DNA of 64,000 nt from Marinobacter alexandrii (lineage in GTDB: Bacteria; Bacteroidota; Bacteroidia; Cytophagales; Cyclobacteriaceae): positions 2,736,501 to 2,800,500 of the forward strand of contig JBDWTN010000007.1 in NCBI GenBank assembly GCA_039984955.1. The letters run 5' to 3'. The notes beneath the pieces were generated by a model. That model was given only the letters and a program-made list of their open reading frames with translations, searched no databases and was not told the DNA's origin. The translations under genes were made by a program, and so were the position numbers. Positions 19,701 through 27,610 of the stretch are shown here, one piece after another. Positions within the stretch are counted from its first letter, which is position 1, and each line of letters starts with the position of its first letter.

Positions 19701-22700
19701 ATATCGTGATTCCTTTTGCATACGACGATCTAGGGAGAATGGAAAAAGAGTATTTGCCATATGTAGCCTCGTCTGCTACAGGAGCCTATCAAATCAATGC
19801 CTTAAATGAGTCCTATCTAGAGAGCGACCAGTATCAATTTTATCAAACCACTCCAGGTATAGCGCATGATCCTATGCCTTATGCTCAAAAACGATTCGAA
19901 AACTCGCCTCTAAGTAGGGTGCAAGAACAAGCCGCCCCTGGGCAGGCATGGCAGGTGGGAGGAAAATCAGTAAAGATGGGGTATGATACCAATACCGGTT
20001 TAGAAGTCATTCTTTGGAATAATGATGATTTCGAAAATCTCACTGGGTCTTTTTACAAACCAGGTGAGCTAATGAAGATCAGTATTACAGATGAAGATGG
20101 CAATGAAACGATCACTTTTACTGATAAAAAAGGACAGGTAATCCTTAATAGATCTGCAGTAGAAGAAGGAGTATGGGCAGATACCTATTATATATATGAC
20201 AACTATGGTCGTCTGCGAGTGGTACTTCAGCCAGAGGCAATAAAAATGATCAATGAAAATCTGAATGATTTTCAGACGGAAGGCTATGAAGTGATTACTG
20301 ATGATTATTACATCACTTCGGATGATGTAAATAAGAAGTTTCTCTATGTTGACGGTGTTACGGTAAAAATTACACCTAGAATTCGTATTACTCCAGAATT
20401 TAGATTAAAAGAAATTGATGTAACTCTTTCTCAAGATGCACTGGAATTATGGGCCTTCCAATATCACTATGATGGTCGTCATCGCATGATTGAGAAAAAA
20501 GTGCCAGGTGCAGATTGGGTCTATATGGTTTATGACCGTTGGGATCGTTTGGTTTTGACGCAAGATGGAAATCAGCGCGAAAATAGTGAGTGGCTTTTTA
20601 CTAAGTACGATGAGTTGAATAGGCCAGTTATCGCAGGAATAGCTAGTATGGGTGGCTCTTTAGACCAAATCAGAAATGATGTGAAAAATGGAGAGAACAG
20701 GTATGAGGAGAAAGGGATCGCACTTCATGGATATACGAATAACGCACTTCCCACTAACTCTGCTATCCAGCAGGTTCATACGGTAACATATTATGATGAA
20801 TATCCGGAAGGAATGCCTGTTGAGCTCAATGCGAGCTACCCTGCGGATTTCGATGGTGCCATCACGAGTCAATCCTTAAAAGGCCAGTTGACATCATCTA
20901 AAACCAACGTACTCGGAGGTGAAGAATTTCTATGGTCATCAACGTACTATGATGAAAAATATCGCCCGCTAAAAGAAGTTACGCAAAACCAATGGGGAGA
21001 TCCTGAAGTGATCTATTCGGAGTATGATTTTATCGGACAAGTCAAGAAAACAAGGCAGGTACATGACAGTGAAGAATATGCGGAGATCAACGAACGATAT
21101 GAACACGATCATACAGGTAGACTGCTGAGTCATTTTCATAAACTAAACGAGGAATCAGAAATCCTTTTGGTAGCAAACGAATACAATGAACTAGGGCAGG
21201 TATTAGAGAAAAACATTCACAAGAAAGGTGAAGACTTCCAGCAATCTCAAGATTATGCTTACAACATTCGAGGCTGGCTTAAGTCCATCAATGATCCTGG
21301 ATTAACAGATTTCACTGAGAGTCATAAAGACCTTTTTGGGATGGAGTTGCTATACAATGTTGAAGATGGACCGCTCGGTAATAAATCTCTATTCAATGGA
21401 AATATCAGTGCGATGCGTTGGAGCGACTGGTCAGCATTCGGAAGTAATCAATCACGTGCATACAGGTATAAATATGATCAACTCAACCGACTGAAATCGG
21501 CAGATCATTTCATAAACAACAATGATGTAAATAAGTATGACGTCTCAGGTTTAAGCTACGATTTGAATGGAAATATTGAAATGCTGAAACGAAGGAATGA
21601 ATCTACAACAACCTACATGGATGACTTAAGCTACACTTATTCGGGCAATAGGTTGATGATGGTTTCTGATGAAGCAGGAGAGGCTGGTTTCGAAGATGGT
21701 AATACTTCTGGAGAGGATTATCAATACGACGCAAATGGAAATATGATTACGGATTTAAATAAAGAAATTTCTTCCATTTCATATAATCATTTGAATCTAG
21801 CCGAGCGCATAGATTTTCAAAATGGTGACTATGTTCTCTATAGCTACGATGCAGCTGGGATAAAGATGAGTAAAGAAGCTGTGATCAATGGAGAAAGCTC
21901 ATTAACAGATTATATAGGCAATTTTATTTATGAAAACGACACCTTGCAATTCATTCAACATGTAGAAGGACGCATTATGCCCTTGAGCGCGGGTCATCCC
22001 GGACTTGATTCAGGATCTTCAGAGGGCTGGGACTACCAATACCACCTCACCGATCACTTAGGCAACACGAGACTTACATTCTCCACCACACCAGAGAACT
22101 ATACCATGGTGGAGACTTTCGAGAGTGGAGAAGAAAATGGGTTTCAAGCTCTTAATCGACTGGTGAATAGCAATGCCAATACTACATCCGGAGGGAATGA
22201 GGTGCAGGTTCTTTCGCATTACGGTGAAATTGGGGGAATGATTTTGTTAAATCTTAATAAGGGTGATACGATTCATTTAAAAGTTAATGCTAATTATGAA
22301 AATTCAGCATCTGGCAACACCTATTGGGGCATAGATCCATTGGATTTATTTGACTTGGTCGAAGGGACGTATATGGGATTAGAAGGAGCGGTTGATCATT
22401 TGGTTGATGAAGATGAGTTTATGTCGGCAATCGGAGGAATGGCAGATAAAAGTGAATCTAGTGATGCTCCAAGAGCATATCTTAACTATATCCTATGGGA
22501 TGAGGGAATGAACTATGTTTCCTCAGGGTTTCAGCAAATCAATACAGTTGCACAAGGAATCGGCACGACTGAAACGATTGGAATAAGTGATATCATAGCG
22601 GATCGGGAAGGGTACATTCTGGCCTACTTGAGTAACGAGAATCAACAACCAATAAATATCCATTTCGACGACTTCACGGTCTATCATGGAAAAACGAACG

Positions 22701-23605
22701 TCGTGCAAAGTGATGATTACTATCCATTTGGTTTGACGTACAATTCTACAAGTCGAATGGCAAGTGAGCCGCAACATTTTTTGTATAATGGCAAAGAACT
22801 TCAGCCAGAAACTGGGTGGGTCGACTATGGTGCCAGGATGCACGATCCAGCTCTGGGGAGATGGTTTAATGTGGATCCATTGGCTGAGGCAATGAGGAGA
22901 CATTCTCCATACAACTATGCATTCGATAACCCCATCCGGTACATTGATCCCGATGGGATGATGGGAACAGATCCCAATGATGAAAAAGAGCAAGATCCTA
23001 ATTCTAGGAAAGCTAAGGGTGCTATAGAGATAAGTCTATTTAAGTACTTGGTTGATTATTTAAAAAAACCAGAAGGAGTTCCAGATGAAGTGCCTCTTTT
23101 TATTAAAATAACTTTTGATATAACTGAAGAAACAGATGAATCTGGTAATAAGAAAACTGACACCGAAGTGACAGATACAAATGTGGTAGAGACGAAAAAT
23201 TACAAAATAGGGAGTGTTGTTGTAGAACCAAACAACGATGGCTCTGGAACAGGTAAGATTACTGTTACCGTATTGAATGGCGGAGGCTCAAATGAAGATG
23301 GGTCTGGAATTGATTTTAAAGGAGGTTCTTCGGGGCGAAAAGAAATTGAGACCCTGACTCCAGCAAAAGCAGAATTTGTATTGTTCTATCGATTAGGCAT
23401 TAACAAAGAAGGGAAGGCTCAAGGAGCAGTTTCACAAGATAATCAGCTAAACTTTAGGTTTGAGCAGAGCAAAAATACAGATCATCAATTTACCCCTGGG
23501 GATAAGGTGTTGAGACTCGTTTTAGATAAAAGGAAAACATCACATTTTATAATGACTAGATTTAAAAGTGATATTAATAACTATCCAGCACCATTTGAAA
23601 ATTAG
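16730..23605 (+). CDS. Exported MopE-repeat / RHS-core protein with variable C-terminus (RHS 2)
   Basis: A 2,291-residue protein. In order: a signal peptide (1-25, ending SHAQ); about 18 units of the form WYxDxDGDGxG...CxxPxGYVxNxxDCxD (about 40-925), like the putative metal-binding motif of MopE; a DUF6443-like opening of the YD region (about 940-1020, STIYFDGLGNNLQQVTRA); many YD repeats; and the RHS core (about 1995-2075) with YPFGLTYN, YNGKELQPETGWVDYGARMH, DPALGRWFNVDPLAE and YIDPDGM. A tail of about 210 residues follows that I cannot assign. In polymorphic toxins this place holds the toxin domain. The Asp-rich units probably bind calcium. No immunity-like gene follows directly. A degenerate palindromic repeat is inserted in frame near residue 1755. 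Confidence 0.88.
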   Translation: MKMFKLVLKVLTIGLLFLISSYSHAQQCQGVSSCPPGDDCGLITSYRDADGDGKGDPNVSLTCINIPGGYVSNDDDCDDSNASVWNTCCTKKKWYRDADNDNYGHASIHVWNCTRPSGYVANNLDCNDGNSSITLARNWYIDSDGDGKGADASSSFHQNLPPGELGTIRIVDCSQPSGYVANNSDCNDLDGNVQGYEWAYDSDGDGFGDPNNTYFGCDGGSSYVLNKTDCNDNSAVINPNTKWYKDADGDGYSDGTVVTQCNRPTNYFLASELTQTSGDCNDDPQNSGSDINLAVKWYKDQDGDGYSDGTTVTQCNRPNHYFKESELTQISGDCADNDETRNPETIWYEDDDKDSFGNPNRTRVQCANPTTLEDHWVRNANDCNDTDGHGPPTWYLDNDGDGYAGYSTITQCNRPSNGFTSPSDCDDENTSITTERIWFIDNDGDGQGADLSSPFHQGLPSSELGTVTKTDCDQPNGYVANNTDCNDFDQNVQQTLWAYDGDGDTFGDPNNTYVGCGSDGYVANTDDCDDSSTAINPNTRWYKDGDGDGYSNGTSITQCGRPNNYYLASELTATSGDCNDNNSNIISSTTWYRDGDGDGLGNSNNTTTSCTQPSGFVLTGGDCDDHDASIRGRVRWYEDADEDGFGNPNGQTLVRCTAPQSPEGDTQWVRNNQDCDDTDGQGPPEWYVDIDGDGAAGNSSMRACTQPPNTYSSSTDCDDRDPNVIGPRTWYVDNDGDGLGANMNSERNLNLPPSEIGEPTKISCDKPLGYVDNNLDCYDIDPNIQASLAGTYYHDADGDGFGDASTAMNSCEPLEGYVTNGDDCDDNEISGFEINPRTKWYKDRDGDGFSDGIYDMGCNRSANFFYLPSELEATQGDCDDDNPNINRIIWYKDQDNDNLGDPSTFTYNCNQPEGYVSNKHDECPNYAGEGNGCPDFGINYIKTRTARVAGVAINDIKSRPIDEVTLSTIYFDGLGNNLQQVTRAASPLAHDIVIPFAYDDLGRMEKEYLPYVASSATGAYQINALNESYLESDQYQFYQTTPGIAHDPMPYAQKRFENSPLSRVQEQAAPGQAWQVGGKSVKMGYDTNTGLEVILWNNDDFENLTGSFYKPGELMKISITDEDGNETITFTDKKGQVILNRSAVEEGVWADTYYIYDNYGRLRVVLQPEAIKMINENLNDFQTEGYEVITDDYYITSDDVNKKFLYVDGVTVKITPRIRITPEFRLKEIDVTLSQDALELWAFQYHYDGRHRMIEKKVPGADWVYMVYDRWDRLVLTQDGNQRENSEWLFTKYDELNRPVIAGIASMGGSLDQIRNDVKNGENRYEEKGIALHGYTNNALPTNSAIQQVHTVTYYDEYPEGMPVELNASYPADFDGAITSQSLKGQLTSSKTNVLGGEEFLWSSTYYDEKYRPLKEVTQNQWGDPEVIYSEYDFIGQVKKTRQVHDSEEYAEINERYEHDHTGRLLSHFHKLNEESEILLVANEYNELGQVLEKNIHKKGEDFQQSQDYAYNIRGWLKSINDPGLTDFTESHKDLFGMELLYNVEDGPLGNKSLFNGNISAMRWSDWSAFGSNQSRAYRYKYDQLNRLKSADHFINNNDVNKYDVSGLSYDLNGNIEMLKRRNESTTTYMDDLSYTYSGNRLMMVSDEAGEAGFEDGNTSGEDYQYDANGNMITDLNKEISSISYNHLNLAERIDFQNGDYVLYSYDAAGIKMSKEAVINGESSLTDYIGNFIYENDTLQFIQHVEGRIMPLSAGHPGLDSGSSEGWDYQYHLTDHLGNTRLTFSTTPENYTMVETFESGEENGFQALNRLVNSNANTTSGGNEVQVLSHYGEIGGMILLNLNKGDTIHLKVNANYENSASGNTYWGIDPLDLFDLVEGTYMGLEGAVDHLVDEDEFMSAIGGMADKSESSDAPRAYLNYILWDEGMNYVSSGFQQINTVAQGIGTTETIGISDIIADREGYILAYLSNENQQPINIHFDDFTVYHGKTNVVQSDDYYPFGLTYNSTSRMASEPQHFLYNGKELQPETGWVDYGARMHDPALGRWFNVDPLAEAMRRHSPYNYAFDNPIRYIDPDGMMGTDPNDEKEQDPNSRKAKGAIEISLFKYLVDYLKKPEGVPDEVPLFIKITFDITEETDESGNKKTDTEVTDTNVVETKNYKIGSVVVEPNNDGSGTGKITVTVLNGGGSNEDGSGIDFKGGSSGRKEIETLTPAKAEFVLFYRLGINKEGKAQGAVSQDNQLNFRFEQSKNTDHQFTPGDKVLRLVLDKRKTSHFIMTRFKSDINNYPAPFEN
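17144..19460 (+). repeat. Higher-order repeat within RHS 2 coding sequence
   Basis: The MopE-like units recur as a block of about six different units. A distinctive unit carrying an inserted LPPGELG-type loop begins at its Trp codon at 17144, 18041 and 18917, a period of about 897 and 876 bases. It is followed each time by the same order of unit types: AYDSDGDGFGDPNNT-type, WYKDxDGDGYSDG-type, and, in the first two blocks, a VRNxxDC(N/D)DTDG-type unit. The block was therefore probably duplicated as a whole. Confidence 0.75.
21996..22016. repeat. Degenerate palindromic element inside RHS 2
   Basis: A 21-base imperfect palindrome (starts ATCCCGGA, centre CTTGA, ends TTCAGGAT). It resembles the palindromic repeat seen in many bacterial genomes (form ATCCCGAA...TTCGGGAT). 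It sits in frame and encodes part of GHPGLDSGSS, between EGRIMP and YQYHLTDHLGN, which are normally close together in RHS proteins. Confidence 0.5.
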
Positions 23606-24142
23606 ACCCCTATACCCAAATAGCGCTCGTTCAATGTCGTTAAGTTAAGGATTAAAACAGTTATTTATTATTTTTAAGTCATAATAAGAAGCAAGAATTG
23701 GGAGCCTGTTTTTTGGATGGGCTTTTTAAAAACACCTAACTAGCGCGGAAGTTACTTCCGTACTTTTCTGTAAAATCTGAAGTACTTGAGAATCAAGAAG
23801 CCCCTGCCTTGGTTCGTGTCTTCACGAAACAATATAGGCAGGTTTTTAGTCAGGTTTGTGGAGACACCATAGTCGTTAACTTAGTGAGTATAAACACCTG
23901 ATTATCAGTTAATTTAGTAAACAACGCATACCCTTCACGGGTAGATTTCAGTTAGTTTTCTCCCAATTTTAGTTGTTTTTAAGAGCGGTTTGTTTGTCCT
24001 GCTTCGATTATCAATATCGTCAAAATAGAGGAGAAACAGACTTCCTTAGCCTTGGTTCGTGTCCTCACGAAATTCTAGCTAGCGCTCGTTTGTAACGAGT
24101 GCTTATTTATGATTTCTTATTTTGTTTTACTTTGAGTGAGCT
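23606..24142. repeat. Repeat-rich intergenic region between RHS 2 and the RAYT gene
   Basis: No gene is supported here. It contains a partial REP (TAGCGCTCGTT, 23621-23631), a hairpin CGGAAG-TTA-CTTCCG (23746-23760), and two copies of a TTCGTGTCYTCACGAA palindrome within CTTGG...AAA contexts (23808-23830 and 24051-24072). The first copy is followed at 23855-23869 by a TTTGTGGAGACACCA block. The rest is AT-rich sequence in which I see nothing. Confidence 0.7.
24080..24104. repeat. REP element, left flank of RAYT gene
   Basis: A 25-base sequence whose exact reverse complement occurs at 24694-24718, beyond the transposase gene. Each copy can itself fold: AGCGCTCGTT / AACGAGTGCT around a TGT loop, with one G-T pair. 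Confidence 0.85.
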
Positions 24143-24685
24143 ATGTCAGAGAAGTATAAATTTCATGAACCATCAGGTATCTATTTTACGACGACCACAG
24201 TAGCTTTTTGGGTTGATCTATTTACAAAGCCAGCGTACAAGCATTTGATAGTAGAATCTTTAAGGTATTGTCAAAAAGAGAAAGGGCTGAAAATTCATGC
24301 TTGGTGCTTAATGTCATCACATCTACACATGATTATCAGTTCAGAAGACAATGAATTGAGTTCAATTATGGCAGACTTTAAGAAGCATACATCTAAGCAA
24401 GTCATAAAAATACTTGATCAAATAAATGAAAGCCGAAAAGAGTGGTTGCTTAGATCATTTTCAAGTGCAGCTCAGAAACTGACTAAAGTGAAAAATTATA
24501 AGGTATGGCACGAAGGGAATCATCCTATTTTACTTGATAGCACTCAATTATTAACAGAAAAGCTTGATTATATTCATATGAATCCTGTGGAAGATGAAAG
24601 TCTAGATGAGCCTAGCTACTATTGGTACAGTTCTGCAAGGAATTATGAAGGAAAGGTTGGACTAATAAAAGTGGATTTGTTATAA
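24143..24685 (+). CDS. REP-associated tyrosine transposase (RAYT, IS200-like Y1 family)
   Basis: A 180-residue Y1-type transposase. It shows the HUH metal motif in SHLHMI (His-Leu-His, residues about 71-73) and a candidate nucleophile tyrosine in EKLDYIHMNPV (about 150), with the typical WHEGNHPILL segment between. RAYTs are single-copy relatives of IS200 transposases that process REP hairpins instead of classical IS ends. The gene is flanked by perfect inverted 25-base REP copies (24080-24104 and 24694-24718), which supports the assignment. The length is normal and the frame intact, so it may be active. Confidence 0.92.
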   Translation: MSEKYKFHEPSGIYFTTTTVAFWVDLFTKPAYKHLIVESLRYCQKEKGLKIHAWCLMSSHLHMIISSEDNELSSIMADFKKHTSKQVIKILDQINESRKEWLLRSFSSAAQKLTKVKNYKVWHEGNHPILLDSTQLLTEKLDYIHMNPVEDESLDEPSYYWYSSARNYEGKVGLIKVDLL

Positions 24686-24693
24686 TAATGATC

Positions 24694-24718
24694 AAGCACT
24701 CGTTACAAACGAGCGCTA
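24694..24718. repeat. REP element, right flank of RAYT gene
   Basis: Exact reverse complement of 24080-24104, lying 8 bases after the RAYT stop codon. The two copies bracket a 639-base unit. Confidence 0.85.
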
Positions 24719-24726
24719 TGCCATGC

Positions 24727-24750
24727 TCCTGAATTGCAAATTCGTCAGGA
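24727..24750. repeat. Small hairpin next to the right REP
   Basis: Stem GAATT-GCA-AATTC (24731-24743) with outer TCCT/AGGA (24727-24730 and 24747-24750) and three unpaired bases; probably a further REP-type hairpin. Confidence 0.45.
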
Positions 24751-24863
24751 AATCTTTTTCCTTAGATGTTATGAAGTCTACAAATAGAAATACAATGTAA
24801 AGTTTCATATTAATTCATTTCGCATTTTCGAAAATAGGTTAATTAAGATACTCAAACTTTTCA

Positions 24864-24891
24864 GGAACATTTATCCCCTCTCTGCAATAGA
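24864..24891 (+). promoter_or_regulatory. ECF-type promoter motif, copy B
   Basis: GGAACA (24864-24869), 13 bases, TGCAATAGA (24883-24891); 71 bases upstream of the first tail-fibre-like gene. It shares blocks and spacing with the copies at 13433, 26483, 27732 and 32482. Confidence 0.65.
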
Positions 24892-24962
24892 TATAGAGTG
24901 GTTGGAATGGATGTCTTTCTCATCACTAATACTTATATAATCAACTTACAAAAAGCTTCATA

Positions 24963-26087
24963 ATGAAAAAATCATTGTTTACTCTCATTTTGATTACAAT
25001 TGTCTTTACAGAATGCTTTTCTCAAACCATCCACCCTGGGAACACAGAAATCCAAGGAGATCTAACCGTAAAGGGGAGATTTTCGACTATCGGTAGTCTG
25101 TCAGTACCTATTGATGATTCAGGTTTTGGAACCAGCCCATTATTTGGGTTATTCTATTTCAAATCGTTAGATAATAATCCGCTAAGAACTCGTATGGGTA
25201 TTAATTACTCCATTAACACATCTAATGGGACTACACAATATGCAGTTAAAGGATCTCTAAAAGCTCCTTTAATTGAGTTAGATGCTCAAGCAGGTTCAAT
25301 TAGTTTATATGGAGAAAATGGAGCGGGAGCTGATTTTAGAAACCCAGACAACACGTTAAACCTAGGTTTGCATGTAGCGAGTAATGGAAATATAGGAATA
25401 GGAACTGCTGATGTAAAATCAAACATACATGTAAGTGGAGGGAATGGTGGTGCCGAATTATTGATTGAAGCGGACAAAGACAATTCTAATGAAATGGATA
25501 ATCCTTTTATTACACTTTCTCAGGATGGTGGATTTGTGAATGGATATATTGGTATGGTTGGGCTTAAGAATACGGCTCCTCAAATGGAGAAATATGGTAG
25601 AGCTATCCGAGATGATCAAGGAGAATGGCACGATAGATCAGACTATGTAGGAACTGAAGATAATTATTTATTGGTAGGTACGAATCAAAAATTTGGGGTT
25701 CAACTGGGTACTTACGGGGAAGTGAGAATGACCGTTCATGAAAATGGTAACGTTGGAATTGGAACAAATGAGCCCAACGAAAAACTGGAAGTAAATGGCA
25801 GCATTAGAACGAAGGAAATTACCGTAGAGGCATCACCATGGCCAGATTATGTTTTTGAAGATGATTATGACTTGACATCACTGGATGAACTTGCTCAGTT
25901 TATTCGAGAAAAAAGCCACTTACCCAATATACCATCAGCAAAAGAAGTAGAAGAGAAAGGAGTTAAGCTTGGCAAAATGAACGCCTTGTTTTTAGAAAAG
26001 ATTGAAGAACTAACGCTTCATCTTATCTCACAGAACGAAGAAATTAAAAAGCTTAAATCGAGGCTTGAGCAAATCGAAGAAAGGTAG
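24963..26087 (+). CDS. Exported tail-fibre-like protein (paralog 1)
   Basis: A 374-residue protein with a signal peptide (1-20), glycine/asparagine-rich beta segments of the NVGIGTxxPxEKLEVNGxIRTKEI type, and a conserved C-terminus (ITVEASPWPDYVF, then LPNIPSAKEVEEKGVKLGKMN) ending in a coiled coil (about 338-374). Proteins like this are common in Bacteroidota, often called tail-fibre-domain or hypothetical; the C-terminus probably trimerises a surface fibre. The gene at 26552 is a paralog with the same architecture. The copy B motif lies upstream, linking it to the RHS genes and the sigma factor. No catalytic motif is seen. Confidence 0.75.
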   Translation: MKKSLFTLILITIVFTECFSQTIHPGNTEIQGDLTVKGRFSTIGSLSVPIDDSGFGTSPLFGLFYFKSLDNNPLRTRMGINYSINTSNGTTQYAVKGSLKAPLIELDAQAGSISLYGENGAGADFRNPDNTLNLGLHVASNGNIGIGTADVKSNIHVSGGNGGAELLIEADKDNSNEMDNPFITLSQDGGFVNGYIGMVGLKNTAPQMEKYGRAIRDDQGEWHDRSDYVGTEDNYLLVGTNQKFGVQLGTYGEVRMTVHENGNVGIGTNEPNEKLEVNGSIRTKEITVEASPWPDYVFEDDYDLTSLDELAQFIREKSHLPNIPSAKEVEEKGVKLGKMNALFLEKIEELTLHLISQNEEIKKLKSRLEQIEER

Positions 26088-26129
26088 CTTCGTGCCCTTA
26101 ATTTTTTGGAACAAATACCCATTCTCCGT

Positions 26130-26219
26130 CTTGGTTCGTTTCCCCTCCGCCTTGGTTCGTGTCCTCACGAAACAAGATAATTGACATTGTTTGAAGGCTT
26201 GTGGAGACACAAATCTTGG
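26130..26219. repeat. Interspersed repeat, third copy
   Basis: A partial copy (26130-26143) is followed by a full TTCGTGTCCTCACGAA palindrome block (26151-26173) and, after about 24 bases, a TTGTGGAGACACAA block (26198-26219, ending ATCTTGG). The same pair of blocks occurs at 23808-23869; the first block alone occurs at 24051-24072. Confidence 0.65.
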
Positions 26220-26421
26220 ATTAAGAGAGGCCTGCGATAATGTTGGGTCAAGCATTGGACATCTTTATTCACAAGATAGAGTTCAAGATTATTCCATATT
26301 GCAAGTTGAGCAATCTTTAAAAGGGGCAAGCTCATGGCGTGAATGGCGCGATAAATTAAAGAGTGAACATTTCAACCCTTCTGAAGGATATGTTGATGAA
26401 TTATTTGCGAACTGGCACTAG
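26191..26421 (+). pseudogene. Short ORF or gene remnant in repeat region
   Basis: An open frame of 76 codons from a TTG that lies inside the interspersed repeat; its first residues (CGDTNLG) are encoded by the repeat itself. The remaining part (from SIGHLY to DELFANWH) has normal amino-acid composition and ends just before a terminator-like hairpin. It may be the 3' remnant of a gene whose 5' part was replaced by the repeat, or a chance frame. I do not recognise it. Confidence 0.25.
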
Positions 26422-26445
26422 AATTTTAAGTTCAAACACCTTATT

Positions 26446-26473
26446 ACTCAAGCCTCAATTAGGGAGTTTTTTT
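26446..26473 (+). terminator. Possible terminator upstream of tail-fibre-like paralog 2
   Basis: ACTC and CCT on the left pair with AGG and GAGT on the right, an interrupted stem around CAATT, followed by seven T (26467-26473). The stem is weak. Confidence 0.4.
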
Positions 26474-26482
26474 CTATCCTTC

Positions 26483-26510
26483 GGAACACATCTTTCTCTT
26501 CTGCAATAAA
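26483..26510 (+). promoter_or_regulatory. ECF-type promoter motif, copy C
   Basis: GGAACA (26483-26488), 13 bases, TGCAATAAA (26502-26510); 41 bases before the preferred ATG of the second tail-fibre-like gene. Confidence 0.65.
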
Positions 26511-26551
26511 TAAATGTTACGTCGCTTTTGACAGATTTCAACATCAATGTT

Positions 26552-27610
26552 ATGAACAAAAAAACACTTATTATTTTATTATGCTCTATTTCGTTATCCC
26601 AAGTTTATGGTCAGCAATGGTCAGGCTCAAATAACACAAGTGATCTTATAAGTAGAACGGGTGAAGTTGAGACCGGTATTTTCACAGCTAAAAGATCAAG
26701 TTCACCTAATTTTAATTTTGTCAGGGATGACAATAGTATTACCAATGGGTCAGTTATTGGTCAGATTAATTTTAGAGGACCAAATCAATTTGGTGGTTTT
26801 ATTGTGGCAAGGTCTGTTGGATCCTGGGGAAGCAATGTCAATCAAGCAGGAACTCAGCTAGAGTTTTGGACACAGGATAAAACTACCAATGCTAATCTCG
26901 AAAGTAGAATGCTAATTGATCATAATGGGAATGTAGGGATTGGTACAACCGATCCATTTGAAGGAACTACTAATTCAGGATTACAAATAAATAGCGGCAA
27001 TCACAGTTCATTACTATTAGGAAATCCTGTTGATGGTAATTATGGAGGAATCGTACAGACTTCTGACTCTCGCCATCGGATATTTATTGGAGCTAATTTA
27101 TATGACGATGAATCCAATAGTTGGAAAAGTTTTAAAGCAGGTAAGGGTAGTGCAGGGATTAGCATTATGGCAGATGAAGACAATTGGGGTACCTCAATCT
27201 CATTTTATGCCTCCGAAAGTGATAATGACCTTGAAAATAGATTAATAATAAAAGGAGATGGAAGTATAGGTATTGGTACAATAACCCCAACCGAAAAATT
27301 AGAAGTAAATGGAAATATTCGCACGCGAGAAATTACTGTCGAAGCATCTCCATGGCCGGATTATGTTTTTGAAGCTGGTTATGAGCTGAAATCGTTAAAA
27401 GAAGTTGCTTCTTTTATTAAAGAAAATGGCCACCTTCCTAATATACCCTCATCGAAAGAAGTAGAAGAAAATGGAGTAAAACTTGGTAAGATGAATGCTC
27501 TTTTGTTAGAAAAAATAGAAGAACTGATGCTGCATACAATCAAGCAACAGGAGCAAATAGATCAGCAAAATTCCATAATAAAGGAGCTTATTAAAAAAGA
27601 TGAGCTGTAG
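26552..27610 (+). CDS. Exported tail-fibre-like protein (paralog 2)
   Basis: A 352-residue protein from the ATG at 26552 (MNKKTLIILLCSISLSQVYG, a good signal peptide). An in-frame TTG at 26528 would put eight residues before the signal peptide and is rejected. It has the same NVGIGTxxP beta segments, the same C-terminal block (ITVEASPWPDYVFEAGYELK, then LPNIPSSKEVEENGVKLGKMN) and a terminal coiled coil as the gene at 24963. The N-terminal half differs, so the stalk or tip has diverged while the C-terminal module is conserved. It probably forms a surface or secreted fibre. Both the upstream motif and the neighbours are shared with paralog 1. Confidence 0.75.
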   Translation: MNKKTLIILLCSISLSQVYGQQWSGSNNTSDLISRTGEVETGIFTAKRSSSPNFNFVRDDNSITNGSVIGQINFRGPNQFGGFIVARSVGSWGSNVNQAGTQLEFWTQDKTTNANLESRMLIDHNGNVGIGTTDPFEGTTNSGLQINSGNHSSLLLGNPVDGNYGGIVQTSDSRHRIFIGANLYDDESNSWKSFKAGKGSAGISIMADEDNWGTSISFYASESDNDLENRLIIKGDGSIGIGTITPTEKLEVNGNIRTREITVEASPWPDYVFEAGYELKSLKEVASFIKENGHLPNIPSSKEVEENGVKLGKMNALLLEKIEELMLHTIKQQEQIDQQNSIIKELIKKDEL

